The notes beneath the pieces are model-generated. The model was not told the origin of the DNA. It did not search any database and saw only the letters and a list, made by a program, of their open reading frames with translations. From Phycisphaerae bacterium (GTDB lineage Bacteria; Planctomycetota; Phycisphaerae; Phycisphaerales; SM1A02), in NCBI GenBank assembly GCA_016873335.1, contig VGXN01000013.1:1-37561 (forward strand): a DNA stretch of 37,561 nucleotides, in the 5' to 3' direction. Made by a program: the position numbers and the translations under genes. Positions 18,431 through 27,571 of this stretch are shown piece after piece (position 1 is the first letter of the stretch; every line of letters starts with the position of its first letter).

Positions 18431-20073
18431 CACTGTTGCGGCAGACCCTTCTGCAGCCAAATCTCCTGAAGTTGGCGGGGCAGGCACAATTCGGTGGTGA
18501 TGTCGCCCGGCTCGGTCCGCTTCACGCGCTTTCCAGCCGCATCAAACCACGTGATGGTGGTGGGTTCATCAAGACCAGGCTGCGTCACCAGCATCCAGCG
18601 ACCGTCCTGCATGCGCGTGAAGGAATCGGTGCGCTGTGGCATCGACAGGAGCGCCGGATCGAAGCAGTAGGTCGAGAATTCGAGCGGCACCGCATCATCG
18701 GCGCGCGGCAGAAGTTCACCGAGCACGAGACTGACCGCCTGCGGCATGTACACGCCAATCGGAATCGTCCACTGCTGTTCGTCACGCATGCGCGACTCCT
18801 TGTTGCCAAGAACGACCGTCAGCAGCTGCACCGGATTGCCTTCGTTCCGTTCGCCGCGGATGCCAGTCTGCGCGAGCGAGCGATCCGGCAACTGGCCGCC
18901 ACGCTCTGTCACTCGGCTCGTCCACGCCTCACTGCCGTGATCCCATGCCGACCAGAAGCGCGCTTCCAGATCGCTCACTCGCTGCGTGCCAGCATCCACC
19001 AATGTGCGTCCCTGCAGGACCACCAGAATGCCCGTGGGATCCTTCGGCATGCTTGGTGGGCGGTCACAGGATGCGTCGTTCATGACGCCGGGCAGCACAG
19101 TGATTGTGTAGTAACCAAGTTCCTCTTCGCTGCCGTTCTGTCCCTTGCGCCAGACGCGGTAGAGGCGAGGCGGTGTGCCGCAGAGCGCTCGCAGGCGTTC
19201 TGGGGTGAGCGCCGTCAGCAGCTCACTTCCAGCGACCAGCCGTGCACGACGCTCGCCCGCAAGGCGTTCCATGTCCGCGAGCTCGATCGTTCGAAAGCTT
19301 GCCTCAAGAAGTGGGCGCACGCCATCAAAGTCGATCCCCGATGAAAGCAGCGTGAAGACGACGAAGTCGAACTCGCCCGTTTGCAGAATGAGCCAGCCTT
19401 GCACGGCGATCAATCCGTCGCCGAGATCGGTACTCGTCAGCAGATAGTGCGCGGGCACGCGCGCGCTTGTCCACGGCTCGTTCGCAAGGATCGTGAACGC
19501 TTGCCCGCGATCCTTCATGCCCCGCAGGTATTCGTCAACTTGTGCTGCCGGCGTCGGCGTCGCGAGCGACGAAACCAATGCCTGCACCTGCATCCGAAAG
19601 CGCGGCGGCGATGCACCATCGTCAATGGAGTAAATGGGCATGTCTCCAACGATGGGCTTCGACAGTTGCGCTCCCTTGGGGGCGCGCAGGCGGATGCCAA
19701 AGGACGCAAGATCGAGGTACTCAACGTCCAGGTCGCTCGAGCCCGCCGTGCGCGCGGGTGCGGGGGGACTCTGTGTCGCAGGCTTCGAGACCGTGGGAGT
19801 CGGCGCACTCGGCAGCGGTGCTTGCGGTGGGGTGCGAGGCTTTGTTTCGGCAGTAGGAAGGGGGAGAGCGGGGCCGGCGGGTTGCCCCGTTGCCTTCGAG
19901 CCATTCTTGGAAGGTCCTATATCCCGCCGAGGTATCGGACGCTGCGGAGGCGTCGGTGGCGGCGACTGTTGGGCGCTCTTGGAAGCGGAATCACCCGCTT
20001 GCAAGGGCAACTCAGATGCGGCGGTGGACAGCGCAATCGCGAGGGCGCCGCATACTGCCACGAGGGGGCGCAT
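18430..20073 (-). CDS. Secreted proline-rich protein, unknown function
   Basis: 547 aa from ATG 20073. Signal peptide [20 protein letters not shown], then a roughly 100-residue Pro/Ala/Ser/Lys-rich linker ([15 protein letters not shown] and similar), then a globular region starting near [20 protein letters not shown]. The globular part has no motif I recognise; the segment from there to [12 protein letters not shown] resembles a ligand-binding or PsbP-like beta/alpha layout only loosely. ATG 20133 would add 20 residues without a better signal. It heads the four-gene minus set and diverges from the S10 operon; a single nucleotide overlap couples it to the next gene. Confidence 0.65.
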   Translation of the reverse strand: MRPLVAVCGALAIALSTAASELPLQAGDSASKSAQQSPPPTPPQRPIPRRDIGPSKNGSKATGQPAGPALPLPTAETKPRTPPQAPLPSAPTPTVSKPATQSPPAPARTAGSSDLDVEYLDLASFGIRLRAPKGAQLSKPIVGDMPIYSIDDGASPPRFRMQVQALVSSLATPTPAAQVDEYLRGMKDRGQAFTILANEPWTSARVPAHYLLTSTDLGDGLIAVQGWLILQTGEFDFVVFTLLSSGIDFDGVRPLLEASFRTIELADMERLAGERRARLVAGSELLTALTPERLRALCGTPPRLYRVWRKGQNGSEEELGYYTITVLPGVMNDASCDRPPSMPKDPTGILVVLQGRTLVDAGTQRVSDLEARFWSAWDHGSEAWTSRVTERGGQLPDRSLAQTGIRGERNEGNPVQLLTVVLGNKESRMRDEQQWTIPIGVYMPQAVSLVLGELLPRADDAVPLEFSTYCFDPALLSMPQRTDSFTRMQDGRWMLVTQPGLDEPTTITWFDAAGKRVKRTEPGDITTELCLPRQLQEIWLQKGLPQQ

Positions 20074-20137
20074 CGTCCGAGAATCAGCGCACTGCTGCAG
20101 AGGAAGTTGCGTGTTCACAGGCAGGTGCCGCATGGCG

Positions 20138-20165
20138 TTGACAGAGTCGGCGTGGAGAGTACCAT
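20138..20165 (+). promoter_or_regulatory. Putative promoter of the S10-spc-alpha cluster
   Basis: A perfect TTGACA (20138-20143), a 16-bp spacer and TACCAT (20160-20165, 4/6 to TATAAT). Expected start near 20172, giving a leader of about 26 nt before the S10 ATG, too short for an E. coli-type L4-controlled leader hairpin. No other promoter of this quality was seen in the cluster. Confidence 0.6.
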
Positions 20166-20197
20166 CGGCGATTCGCCTCCAAGCGAGGCAAACGACC

Positions 20198-20503
20198 ATG
20201 AACGGAACCATTCGCATCCGACTTGAAGCGTACGACCACCAGGTGCTCGATGCGAGCGCCAAGGAGATCGTTGAGCAGACCAAGATCAGCGGCGCACGCG
20301 TTGCAGGTCCGGTGCCTCTGCCGACGCGCCGCGAGATCTACACCGTGAATCGCTCGCCGTTCATCGACAAAAAGAGCCGCGAGCAGTTCGAGATCCGCAC
20401 GCACAAGCGCATTATCGACATCACCGATCCAAACGCGAAGACGGTTGATGCGCTCAACCGACTCGTCGTCCCTGCGGGCGTGTTCGTGAAGATCAAGGCT
20501 TGA
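20198..20503 (+). CDS. rpsJ: 30S ribosomal protein S10
   Basis: 101 aa, normal length. 30S head protein, also the NusE subunit of antitermination complexes. Diagnostic features: [14 protein letters not shown] at the N-terminus, a [14 protein letters not shown] loop and [22 protein letters not shown] 20198 is preceded by GAGG at 9 bp; the frame is open upstream but antisense to another gene. First gene of the long ribosomal cluster, just after the TTGACA promoter; L3 follows after 39 bp. Confidence 0.97.
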   Translation: MNGTIRIRLEAYDHQVLDASAKEIVEQTKISGARVAGPVPLPTRREIYTVNRSPFIDKKSREQFEIRTHKRIIDITDPNAKTVDALNRLVVPAGVFVKIKA

Positions 20504-20542
20504 CGCCAACCCCAATCCGAAGAGACCCCAAGCGAGCTTCAC

Positions 20543-21232
20543 ATGACAACGGCAATCATCGGACGCAAGGTGGGCATGACGCGCTGGTTCCTCGAGGACG
20601 GCCGCAATATCCCCGTGACCGTGATCGCAGCTGGTCCGTGCCAAGTCACGCAGGTCAAGACGGCGGAAAAGGACGGCTACAGCGCGATTCAGCTGGCTTT
20701 CGAGGACATCAAGCCGCGTCGCTCGACGATGGCCGAGATGGGACATGATGCGAAGGCGGGAGTTTCGCCCAAGCGCATCCACCGCGAAGTGCGGCTCGCA
20801 AGCGACAAGGATGCGGAGCAGTTCACGCTCGGTCAGGTGATCGATGCGTCCGCGCTCGAGGGTGCAAAGTTCGTCGATGTGATCGGCACATCGAAGGGCA
20901 AGGGCTTCGCGGGCGTGATGAAGGCGTACAACTTCAAGGGCATGTGCGCATCGCACGGCACCGAGCGCAAGCACCGTTCGCCTGGCTCGATCGGCAGCCA
21001 CGGCACGGACCGTGGTCACGGAGCAAAGATCAAGAAGGGCAAGCGCATGCCAACTCGTCTCGGCGACGAGCGCGTCACCGTGCGCAGCCTCGATGTCATC
21101 AGCATTGATGCAGGCAAGAACCTGCTCATCGTGAAGGGGGCGGTCCCCGGCGCGAATACAGGAATCCTCACCGTTCGGGCCGCGACGCGGCTCTACAAGC
21201 CAAAGGCGAGAATCCAAGCCAAGAAGGCATAG
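20543..21232 (+). CDS. rplC: 50S ribosomal protein L3
   Basis: 229 aa. An early-assembly 50S protein whose loop reaches the peptidyl transferase centre. It starts TTAIIGRKVGMTRWFLEDG; the tip loop reads GSIGSHGTDRGHGAKIKKGK, where the E. coli Gln that is methylated is not obvious and the loop is basic and slightly longer. LLIVKGAVPGANTGILTVRA closes the family pattern. Stop codon TAG, one of few non-TGA stops here. The 174-bp gap to L4 is the largest in the cluster. Confidence 0.97.
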   Translation: MTTAIIGRKVGMTRWFLEDGRNIPVTVIAAGPCQVTQVKTAEKDGYSAIQLAFEDIKPRRSTMAEMGHDAKAGVSPKRIHREVRLASDKDAEQFTLGQVIDASALEGAKFVDVIGTSKGKGFAGVMKAYNFKGMCASHGTERKHRSPGSIGSHGTDRGHGAKIKKGKRMPTRLGDERVTVRSLDVISIDAGKNLLIVKGAVPGANTGILTVRAATRLYKPKARIQAKKA

Positions 21233-21284
21233 GCGCACGAGTGCGCCGTGCCTCGTCGTGAAGGCCTTGGCGGCAGCCGCCGCC
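21232..21284 (+). promoter_or_regulatory. Two GC-rich hairpins in the L3-L4 spacer
   Basis: GGCGCA-CGAG-TGCGCC (21232-21247) and GGCGGC-AGCC-GCCGCC (21269-21284) are perfect 6-bp stems with 4-nt loops. The first begins in the L3 stop codon. No T-run follows, so they are not ordinary terminators. They could be a control or RNA-processing element inside the S10 operon. Function is inferred from position only. Confidence 0.35.
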
Positions 21285-21406
21285 GGGAACCACGCGACAG
21301 GGACAACCCAACAGCATCCAAGTCGGTGCTTGCCTGAAGCCTGTTGTGATTGGCGATCAGGAAGCGAAGGCGAAAGACGGCGCAACGCGCCGAAGGAACA
21401 CGAGAC

Positions 21407-22057
21407 ATGATTGACTTGCCCATCTACTCGAACGACGGAAAGAAGGTCGACTCCCTGCAGATCGACCCCGCCACACTCGGCGGAGAAGTGCGCTTTGCGC
21501 TGCTGAAGCAGGCATACGTCGCGGTTCACCTCAACCAGCGCCAAGGCTCTGCGCGCACGCGCAGCCGCGGCAGCGTGGAAGGTTCGACGCGAAAGCTCTA
21601 CAAGCAAAAGGGAACGGGAAACGCCCGCGTGGGTGCTTCGCGCGTGCCCAACCGCAAGGGCGGTGGCGTGGCGTTCTCCAAGACGCGCACCCGCGACGAT
21701 CTGCGCTCGGCGCTGCCGCGGCAGATGCGTGTGCTCGCCAACCGCAACGCGCTGCTCGCAAAGCTCGTCGATGGCGAGGTGAAGTGCTTCGACAAACTCG
21801 ACTTCCCGAAGCCGCGCACGGCGGATTTTGCCCGCATGCTCAAGGGCGTCGGGATCGATCGCACCTGCCTCGTGGCGCTCGACCCAGCGAATGAGAACGC
21901 TCGCCGCAGTGCGAGCAACCTCACCTCGGCGTCAACGATCCGCGTGGACCAGTTGAATGCGTTCGAACTGCTGAATCACCGCTTCCTCGTGATCGACCGC
22001 GCGACGCTGCGGTCGTTCCTCGACGGCAGCTGCTTCGCGACGGAGGTCCACCCATGA
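21407..22057 (+). CDS. rplD: 50S ribosomal protein L4
   Basis: 216 aa. Lines the exit tunnel; in E. coli it also represses its own operon. Features: the long basic loop RQGSARTRSRGSVEGS followed by KQKGTGNARVGASR, then VPNRKGGGVAF. The C-terminal RVDQLNAFELLNHRFLVID is typical. ATG 21407 has AAGGA about 11 bp upstream and matches the family start; the in-frame open stretch before it (from 21350) lies in the spacer. Its TGA overlaps the L23 ATG by 4 bp. Confidence 0.96.
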   Translation: MIDLPIYSNDGKKVDSLQIDPATLGGEVRFALLKQAYVAVHLNQRQGSARTRSRGSVEGSTRKLYKQKGTGNARVGASRVPNRKGGGVAFSKTRTRDDLRSALPRQMRVLANRNALLAKLVDGEVKCFDKLDFPKPRTADFARMLKGVGIDRTCLVALDPANENARRSASNLTSASTIRVDQLNAFELLNHRFLVIDRATLRSFLDGSCFATEVHP

Positions 22058-22332
22058 TTGCAACGGAAGTCATCCGCCGACCGATCATCACCGAAAAGGC
22101 GAACGCCGCCGCGAGCGATCAGAATCGCTACACCTTCGAGATCGATGCGCGTGCCTCGAAGACGGATGTCAAGGACGCCGTCATCGCGCTCTACAAGGTC
22201 CGCGTGCTCGATGTCAGCGTCGTGAACCGCAGGGGTGAGGATCGCCGCAACAAGTTCGGGCTGATCCCGGCCAAGACCACACGCCGTGCCGTGGTGCGCG
22301 TGCACCCCGACGACAAGATCGAGCTCTTCTGA
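22054..22332 (+). CDS. rplW: 50S ribosomal protein L23
   Basis: 92 aa, normal length. Sits at the tunnel exit and docks trigger factor and SRP. VIRRPIITEKANAAASDQNR at the N-terminus and YTFEIDARASKTDVKDAVIA are family features, with the basic loop RRGEDRRNKFGLIPAKT. Starts by ATGA overlap with L4, so translation is coupled; L2 follows after 25 bp. Confidence 0.96.
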   Translation: MIATEVIRRPIITEKANAAASDQNRYTFEIDARASKTDVKDAVIALYKVRVLDVSVVNRRGEDRRNKFGLIPAKTTRRAVVRVHPDDKIELF

Positions 22333-22357
22333 TCGCGACCGCGCAAAGGAACGAACC

Positions 22358-23212
22358 ATGCCCATCCGCGTCTACAAGCCCATCACGAACGCTCGGCGCA
22401 ATGCGTCGGTGAACCTGCATGCCGAAGTGACGAAGAAGAGCCCTGAAAAGAGCTTGCTCCGTCCGCTGCAGCGCAGCGGCGGTCGCAACTCGCAGGGCAA
22501 GTTGACGGTGATCCAGCAGGGAGGCGGTCACAAGCGCCGCTACCGACTGATCGACTGGCGCCGACAGAAGGACGACCAGCCCGCGCAAGTGGTTGGCATC
22601 GAGTACGACCCCAACCGCACCTGCCACATCGCGCTGCTGCGCTATCCCGATGGCGAACTCCGCTACGTGATCGCGCCGCGCGGATTGACCGCAGGGCAGA
22701 CCGTGGTGAACTCCAATTCGCAGATCGATCCGAACGTGGGCAACTGCATGCCGCTGCGCTTCATTCCCACGGGACTTGAAGTGCACGCGGTCGAGATGGT
22801 TCCGGGTGGCGGTGCGAAGCTCGTGCGCTCCGCCGGCATTGCGGCGCGTCTGACCAACAAGGAAGGACGCTTCGCCACGCTCGTCATGCCATCGGGCGAA
22901 ATTCGTCAGGTGTCACTCGATTGCCGCGCGACGATCGGCTCGGTCGGCAACCCGGACCACGCGCTCGTGAAACTCGGCAAGGCAGGACGCGCTCGTTGGA
23001 TGGGACGTCGGCCGCGCACGCGCGGCATGGCGATGAGCCATCACCAGCACCCGCACGGTGGTGGTGAAGGTCGTTCCAAGGGCGGACAGATTCCGTCGAA
23101 CGCAAGCAACACTCCAGCCAAGGGCGGGCGCACACGCGTGCGCGGCAAGGCGAGCGACGAGCGCATTCTGCGCCGCCGATTCAGCCGCCGCTACGGCCAA
23201 CTGAAGATCTGA
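22358..23212 (+). CDS. rplB: 50S ribosomal protein L2
   Basis: 284 aa. Needed for subunit joining and the peptidyl transferase centre. It starts [20 protein letters not shown] and shows [40 protein letters not shown] and GEGRSKGG. The otherwise conserved [13 protein letters not shown] segment reads [13 protein letters not shown] here, keeping the functionally important His in HPHGG. ATG 22358 has AAAGGA upstream. Slightly longer than the E. coli protein (273). Confidence 0.97.
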   Translation: MPIRVYKPITNARRNASVNLHAEVTKKSPEKSLLRPLQRSGGRNSQGKLTVIQQGGGHKRRYRLIDWRRQKDDQPAQVVGIEYDPNRTCHIALLRYPDGELRYVIAPRGLTAGQTVVNSNSQIDPNVGNCMPLRFIPTGLEVHAVEMVPGGGAKLVRSAGIAARLTNKEGRFATLVMPSGEIRQVSLDCRATIGSVGNPDHALVKLGKAGRARWMGRRPRTRGMAMSHHQHPHGGGEGRSKGGQIPSNASNTPAKGGRTRVRGKASDERILRRRFSRRYGQLKI

Positions 23213-23243
23213 TCCACGAACACAGCACAGGAGAACGCAAGAC

Positions 23244-23540
23244 ATGTCCCGCTCATCCAAGAAAGGTCCCTCGGTCGACGAGAAGTTGTTCCGCCGCGCC
23301 GAGGCTGCCCAAGCATCGCAGCGTCGCTCGCCACTCAAGACGTGGCGCCGCGCTTGCACCATCGTGCCCGAGTTCGTCGGACTGACCTTCCAAGTCCACA
23401 ATGGTCGTTCATTCGTGGATGTCTTCGTGACCGAAGACATGGTCGGCCACAAGCTTGGCGAATTCTCGCCCACGCGCGTGTTCAAGGGGCATACGAACAA
23501 GAAGGAAGGCATCGCCGGCGGCGAGAAGGTCGAAGTCTGA
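23244..23540 (+). CDS. rpsS: 30S ribosomal protein S19
   Basis: 98 aa. 30S head protein near the A-site finger. [20 protein letters not shown] starts it, then [20 protein letters not shown] and [18 protein letters not shown] short insertion after the N-terminus makes it a few residues longer than E. coli S19. CAGGAG precedes the ATG. L22 follows after 24 bp. Confidence 0.96.
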   Translation: MSRSSKKGPSVDEKLFRRAEAAQASQRRSPLKTWRRACTIVPEFVGLTFQVHNGRSFVDVFVTEDMVGHKLGEFSPTRVFKGHTNKKEGIAGGEKVEV

Positions 23541-23564
23541 CCGCGCGCGTCCTGAGGAGCACCT

Positions 23565-23900
23565 ATGGCATTCACCGCATCACACCGTTACTGCCGCATC
23601 GCGCCACGCAAGGCGCGCTTGGTTGTGGACATGATCCGTGGACTTGATGTCGCGAGCGCGATGACGCGCCTCGACTTCAGCCCGCGCCGTGGCGCTGCCT
23701 TCGTCAAGGTGGTGCTCAAGAGCGCCATCGCCAACGCCGAAGAACGCGAGGCGGACATTGCCACCCTCTTCGTCCAGGAGACCAAGGTGGACGAAGGTCC
23801 GACGATCAAGCGGTTTCAACCGAAGGATCGCGGGCGTTCACATCCGATCATGAAGCGCACCTGCCACATCGCCGTGACGGTCGCGGAGCGCAAGGCCTGA
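23565..23900 (+). CDS. rplV: 50S ribosomal protein L22
   Basis: 111 aa. Lines the exit tunnel with L4 through a beta-hairpin loop. ASHRYCRIAPRKARLVVDMI is the N-terminal signature; KSAIANAEE, the long hairpin QPKDRGRSHPIMKRTCHI and IAVTVAE complete it. The tip residues GRSHPIMKR replace the common GRANRILKR. GAGGAG precedes the ATG; S3 follows after 10 bp. Confidence 0.96.
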   Translation: MAFTASHRYCRIAPRKARLVVDMIRGLDVASAMTRLDFSPRRGAAFVKVVLKSAIANAEEREADIATLFVQETKVDEGPTIKRFQPKDRGRSHPIMKRTCHIAVTVAERKA

Positions 23901-23910
23901 GGAGCACACC

Positions 23911-24618
23911 ATGGGACAGAAGACACATCCATTTGGTTTCCGAGTCGGCATCACCGAGGCGCACAAGAGCCGCTGGTTCGCCCCCAAGGCGCTCTTCGGC
24001 GAGTTGCTCGTCGAGGATTTCAAGATCCGCAAGTTCCTCGACAAGCGGCTGAACCGCACGCCACCGTTCGCGGCCGTCAGTGACATCCTGATTGAGCGCA
24101 CGCGAGAGGAACTCACGGTCGTCATCAAGACGGCGCGCCCTGGGCAGGTGCTTGGGCTCAAGGGTTCCGGCAAGGATCAGCTCATCAACGAGCTGCAGGC
24201 GCTGACGGGACGCAAGGTCGCGCTGAATGTCGTGGAAGTGCGAAATCCCGAGATCGATGCGCGACTGATCGCGGAGACGATGGCCGAGCAACTGAAGAAG
24301 CGCGCGAACTTCCGTCGTCTCATCAAGCAGCGCTGCGAGAGCGCGATGCAGAACGGTGCCAAGGGCATTCGCATTCTGTTGGCCGGTCGCCTTGGTGGCG
24401 CCGAAATGAGCCGCACGCTCGACATGCGTCTTGGGTCGATCCCGCGTTCGACGCTGCAAGCGCAGGTGGACTACGCGCTCGCGCATTCGTTCACCACCTA
24501 CGGCGCACTCGGCGTCAAGGTGTGGGTGTACCGCGGCATGTTCAGCGCACAGGATCAACAGGCTGAATACCAGTCGACTGCGGCTGGCGGACGCGCGCGT
24601 GCCCGAGGACGCCGCTGA
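23911..24618 (+). CDS. rpsC: 30S ribosomal protein S3
   Basis: 235 aa. Part of the mRNA entry channel and helicase activity. An N-terminal GQKTHPFGFRVGITEAHKSR is followed by a type II KH domain (VLGLKGSGKDQLINELQ) and the S3 C-terminal domain (GIRILLAGRLGGAEMSRTLD, then GVKVWVYRGMF). The tail is Ala/Arg-rich (AAGGRARARGRR). CTGAGGAG precedes the ATG. L16 comes after a 49-bp A/C-rich spacer. Confidence 0.96.
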   Translation: MGQKTHPFGFRVGITEAHKSRWFAPKALFGELLVEDFKIRKFLDKRLNRTPPFAAVSDILIERTREELTVVIKTARPGQVLGLKGSGKDQLINELQALTGRKVALNVVEVRNPEIDARLIAETMAEQLKKRANFRRLIKQRCESAMQNGAKGIRILLAGRLGGAEMSRTLDMRLGSIPRSTLQAQVDYALAHSFTTYGALGVKVWVYRGMFSAQDQQAEYQSTAAGGRARARGRR

Positions 24619-24667
24619 GTCAAGCACTGAACCACGGAAACACTGAACTACTGACTGAAGGAATGCA

Positions 24668-25087
24668 ATGAAACTTCTCCCATCACGAGTCAAGTTCCGC
24701 AAGCAACAGCGCGGCAAGATGAAGGGCAACGCGACCCGCGGCAACTATGTCGCGTTCGGCGAGTTCGGTCTTCAGTCGCTCGAGACGGTGTGGCTCAGCG
24801 GTCGACAGATCGATGCAGGTCGTATCGCAGCGCAGCACTTTCTCCGCCGTCAAGGCAAGCTGTACATCCGAGTCTTCCCCGAGAAGCCAATCTCGAAGAA
24901 GCCTCTCGAAACGCGAATGGGTACTGGAAAGGCCGATGTGGATTACTGGGCGGCGCGCGTCAAGCCCGGCACGATCCTCTTCGAAGTGGAAGGCGTGAGC
25001 GAAGACCTGGCAAAGCAGGCGCTCGCGCGCGTGGCGCACAAGATGCCGATCCGCTGCCGCATGGTTGGGCGTCGTCTCGCGGTGTAA
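24668..25087 (+). CDS. rplP: 50S ribosomal protein L16
   Basis: 139 aa, normal length. Contacts the A-site tRNA elbow. LLPSRVKFRKQQRGKMKGNA, then FGEFGLQSLETVWLSGRQID, IRVFPEKPISKKPLETRMGT and GKADVDYWAARVKPG. The Arg in ETRMG corresponds to the residue hydroxylated in some bacteria. Start preceded by GAAGGA at close spacing. Stop codon is TAA, rare in this window. L29 follows after a 56-bp spacer made of A/C/G-rich short repeats. Confidence 0.96.
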   Translation: MKLLPSRVKFRKQQRGKMKGNATRGNYVAFGEFGLQSLETVWLSGRQIDAGRIAAQHFLRRQGKLYIRVFPEKPISKKPLETRMGTGKADVDYWAARVKPGTILFEVEGVSEDLAKQALARVAHKMPIRCRMVGRRLAV

Positions 25088-25143
25088 GGACAAGGAAGAA
25101 TCAACGGAAGACACGGAATCACGAGGAACACGCAGGAACACAC

Positions 25144-25392
25144 ATGGACACGAAAGAGATCAAGAAGCTGAAGGACGAGGAAATCGGCGAGGAGACGGCG
25201 CGTCTGCGCCGCGCGCTGTTCAACCTCCGTGCGCAGGTTGTGACCGAGAAGGTGAAGGACACCTCGCAGTTCCGAAAGATGCGCGGCGATCTCGCCCGCG
25301 TTCTGACCGAAGCGTCCGCCAGACGCCGTGCAACGCGGACTGCAGCGGGAACCCCCAAGGCCGGCGGGAGCCGGAGGAAGGTGAAGTCGTGA
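25144..25392 (+). CDS. rpmC: 50S ribosomal protein L29
   Basis: 82 aa, longer than the usual 63-70. Two-helix protein at the tunnel exit. MDTKEIKKLKDEEIGEETAR, then LRRALFNLRAQVVTEKVKDT and KMRGDLARVLTEA match the family; the last ~20 residues (ASARRRATRTAAGTPKAGGS) form a basic Ala/Gly tail. ATG 25144 gives the family N-terminus; AGGAA lies upstream. The stop overlaps the S17 GTG by 4 bp (GTGA). Confidence 0.93.
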   Translation: MDTKEIKKLKDEEIGEETARLRRALFNLRAQVVTEKVKDTSQFRKMRGDLARVLTEASARRRATRTAAGTPKAGGSRRKVKS

Positions 25393-25796
25393 GTCGAAAG
25401 TCACCCGTCGTCATTCCAGAGCGAAGTCCGCGCCTTGTTGGCGTGGTGGACCGCGATGGACAGGACCGCACACGCCGTGTGGTCATCTCGTATTCCGCAC
25501 GTCATCCGCGCTACGGCAAGTACATCCGCAAGCGCACCGTGCTCCACGTGCATGACGAGACCAATGAGAGCCACATGGGCGACCGTGTGGAGATCGCCGA
25601 GTGCCGCCCGGTGTCGCGCATGAAGCGGTGGGCGCTTGTGCGCATCGTGGAAAAGGCACCTGTGAAGGCGGACATCGTGTACGGCGAGGCCGTTCCAGAT
25701 CGAAGCGCTGACGGCAAGTCGGGTGGCAAGGCAGATCGGAAAGGCGAGTCCAAGACCGCGGGAAGCAAGTCCCGCGCCGAGGGCAGCAGCAACTGA
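25389..25796 (+). CDS. rpsQ: 30S ribosomal protein S17 with C-terminal tail
   Basis: 135 aa from GTG 25389. Primary 16S-binding OB-fold protein. [40 protein letters not shown] and [19 protein letters not shown] are typical, as is [13 protein letters not shown]. The family normally ends near 85-90 residues; here about 40 more follow, rich in Lys, Ser and Gly ([20 protein letters not shown]). GTG is the only start that keeps the fold and overlaps L29 by 4 bp, so coupled translation is likely. Confidence 0.93.
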   Translation: MSRKSPVVIPERSPRLVGVVDRDGQDRTRRVVISYSARHPRYGKYIRKRTVLHVHDETNESHMGDRVEIAECRPVSRMKRWALVRIVEKAPVKADIVYGEAVPDRSADGKSGGKADRKGESKTAGSKSRAEGSSN

Positions 25797-25827
25797 CGGC
25801 CTCAAGCCGTCCGAGGAGATATCAGAG

Positions 25828-26214
25828 ATGATTCAGAAGGAATCCAGACTTGAAGTCGCGGACAACAGCGGCGCGCGCGAGGCAATGGTCATCGGCGTGC
25901 TCGGCTCAAGCACCGCACGTGGGCGTTTCACGCGCCTCTCGATGTCGGTGGGCGACCGCGTTCGCGTGGCGATCAAGGACGCCATGCCCAACGGCGATGT
26001 CAAGTCGGGCGACAAGGCTCTCGCCGTCATTGTTCGAGTGAAGTACCCAGTCCGTCGGGCTGATGGTTCGTATGTCCGGTTCGACTCCAATGCCTGCGTT
26101 CTCATCGATGACGACGGCAATCCCAAGGGCACGCGCATTTTCGGCGCCGTGGCGCGCGAGCTCCGAGAGAAGAACTACATGAAGATCGTGTCGTTGGCGC
26201 CGGAGGTGGTCTGA
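25828..26214 (+). CDS. rplN: 50S ribosomal protein L14
   Basis: 128 aa. Binds 23S rRNA and forms a bridge to 16S rRNA; docks Rsf[21 protein letters not shown] is the family start, with [40 protein letters not shown] and [23 protein letters not shown] 25828 has a strong GAGGAG upstream; the open frame further upstream belongs to the S17 tail region in another frame. L24 follows after 3 bp. Confidence 0.97.
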   Translation: MIQKESRLEVADNSGAREAMVIGVLGSSTARGRFTRLSMSVGDRVRVAIKDAMPNGDVKSGDKALAVIVRVKYPVRRADGSYVRFDSNACVLIDDDGNPKGTRIFGAVARELREKNYMKIVSLAPEVV

Positions 26215-26217
26215 CCT

Positions 26218-26571
26218 ATGCCGCAGCATGTCAAGAAGGGTGATGTCGTTCTGGTGACCGCGGGCAATCACCGCGGATCGACTGGCGAGATCCTCGAAGT
26301 GGATCTGAAGTCGAACCGCGTGATCGTGAAGGGCGTGAACGTGCGCAAGCGCCGTGTCCGTCCGACCCAGGCGCAGCCGAAGGGTTCGATCATCGAGAAG
26401 GAACTCTCGATCCATATCTCCAACGTCAGCCCGGTGGTTGGCGGCAAGGCAACGCGCGTGCGCTTCGTGACCCGTGCCGATGGCTCGAAGGTCCGCGTCG
26501 CTGCGCGTGACGGAAGCGAACTGCACATGCTTCGCAAGAGTTCAGGCGGAAAGAGCGCGGCCAAGCGCTGA
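26218..26571 (+). CDS. rplX: 50S ribosomal protein L24
   Basis: 117 aa. Assembly initiator with a KOW domain. HVKKGDVVLVTAGNHRGSTG is the KOW motif, followed by NRVIVKGVNVRKRRVRPTQA and the GSIIEKELSIHISNVSPVVG stretch. The tail SSGGKSAAKR makes it slightly longer than the usual 103-105. It begins 3 bp after L14 with only GGTGG upstream, so coupling is likely. Confidence 0.95.
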   Translation: MPQHVKKGDVVLVTAGNHRGSTGEILEVDLKSNRVIVKGVNVRKRRVRPTQAQPKGSIIEKELSIHISNVSPVVGGKATRVRFVTRADGSKVRVAARDGSELHMLRKSSGGKSAAKR

Positions 26572-26618
26572 ATGATCAGACACCACGCTCACCCACACCA
26601 GATCAATCAGGAGCATTC

Positions 26619-27248
26619 ATGAGCACCAAGACCCACAAAGCCTCCATGCCAGAGCCGCGCCTCCGGCGCTTCTACCGCGACCAGGTCGGGCCGCGCGTTC
26701 TGCAGGCGTTCGAGTTGAAGAATGCCCATCAGCTTCCGCGCATCGAGAAGATCGTGGTGAATGTCGGTGTCGGACGCCATCTGGAGAACCAGAAGCTGAA
26801 GCCCGAGTACCGCGACGCGGTCATCGGCACCCTGACGACGATCACTGGGCAAAGGCCGATCATGATTGCCGCAAAGAAGGCCGTGTCGAACTTCAAGGTT
26901 CGTGAAGGCGCGCCGAGCGCGTTCATGGTCACGCTGCGCCGCGAGCGCATGTGGAACTTCCTCGACCGTCTGATCAACCTCGCGATGCCCCGTATCAAGG
27001 ACTTCCGCGGCGTGTCGGACAAGACCTTCGATCGTCAGGGGAACTTCGCGACAGGCCTCACCGAGCAGGCGGTGTGGCCTGAGATCAACATGGCTGCGGT
27101 CAACCACTCGCACGGCATGAACATCAACATCGTTTTCACGAACAGCGATCCGAAGATGAGCCGCATGGTGCTGGCTGAACTCGGGATGCCGTTCGTGCGC
27201 CCGGAAGTGAACACGAAAGCGGCGTCTGTCAAGCCAGCCGGCAACTGA
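26619..27248 (+). CDS. rplE: 50S ribosomal protein L5
   Basis: 209 aa, about 30 longer than E. coli L5. Binds 5S rRNA and contacts P-site tRNA. A family-like core starts PRLRRFYRDQVGPRVLQAFE and includes PRIEKIVVNVGVGRHLENQK, ITGQRPIMIAAKKAVSNFKV and REGAPSAFMVTLRRERMWNF. FATGLTEQAVWPEINMAAVN matches the usual F-G-x-x-EQ-x-FPEI region, and the C-terminal tail (VNTKAASVKPAGN) is extra. CAGGAG precedes the ATG. Confidence 0.95.
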   Translation: MSTKTHKASMPEPRLRRFYRDQVGPRVLQAFELKNAHQLPRIEKIVVNVGVGRHLENQKLKPEYRDAVIGTLTTITGQRPIMIAAKKAVSNFKVREGAPSAFMVTLRRERMWNFLDRLINLAMPRIKDFRGVSDKTFDRQGNFATGLTEQAVWPEINMAAVNHSHGMNINIVFTNSDPKMSRMVLAELGMPFVRPEVNTKAASVKPAGN

Positions 27249-27316
27249 TCGCGCCACCCTGACCATTCACCACTGCACTTCACACACCATCTCCAAGGAT
27301 CCAAGAAAGAACAACC

Positions 27317-27502
27317 ATGGCCAGCAAGCGAGTCTTCGCCAAGATGGGCAGCACCCCAAAGTTCTCCTGCCGCAAGCGCAATCGGTGTGAACTCACCGGT
27401 CGTTCGCGCGGGTATTTCCGCAAGTTCCGCATCAGCCGCCACATGCTCCGTGAGTTGGCGCTGCAGGGAATGATCCCCGGCATGCGCAAGGCGTCTTGGT
27501 AA
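27317..27502 (+). CDS. rpsN: 30S ribosomal protein S14, short form lacking zinc ligands
   Basis: 61 aa, the length of the type Z (zinc-ribbon) S14. [40 protein letters not shown] and [20 protein letters not shown] align with the short form along its whole length. The zinc motif CxxC...CxxC is reduced: C24 remains, but the second Cys is Thr (CELT) and the second pair reads ISRHM. Zinc binding is therefore not expected. Stop codon TAA. Spacers of 68 bp before and 69 bp after. Confidence 0.93.
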   Translation: MASKRVFAKMGSTPKFSCRKRNRCELTGRSRGYFRKFRISRHMLRELALQGMIPGMRKASW

Positions 27503-27571
27503 TCCGATTCATCTCCACCGTCATCACGCACTTTTCCACAAGCGCAACCCAGGAACACACGAGAAACGACC

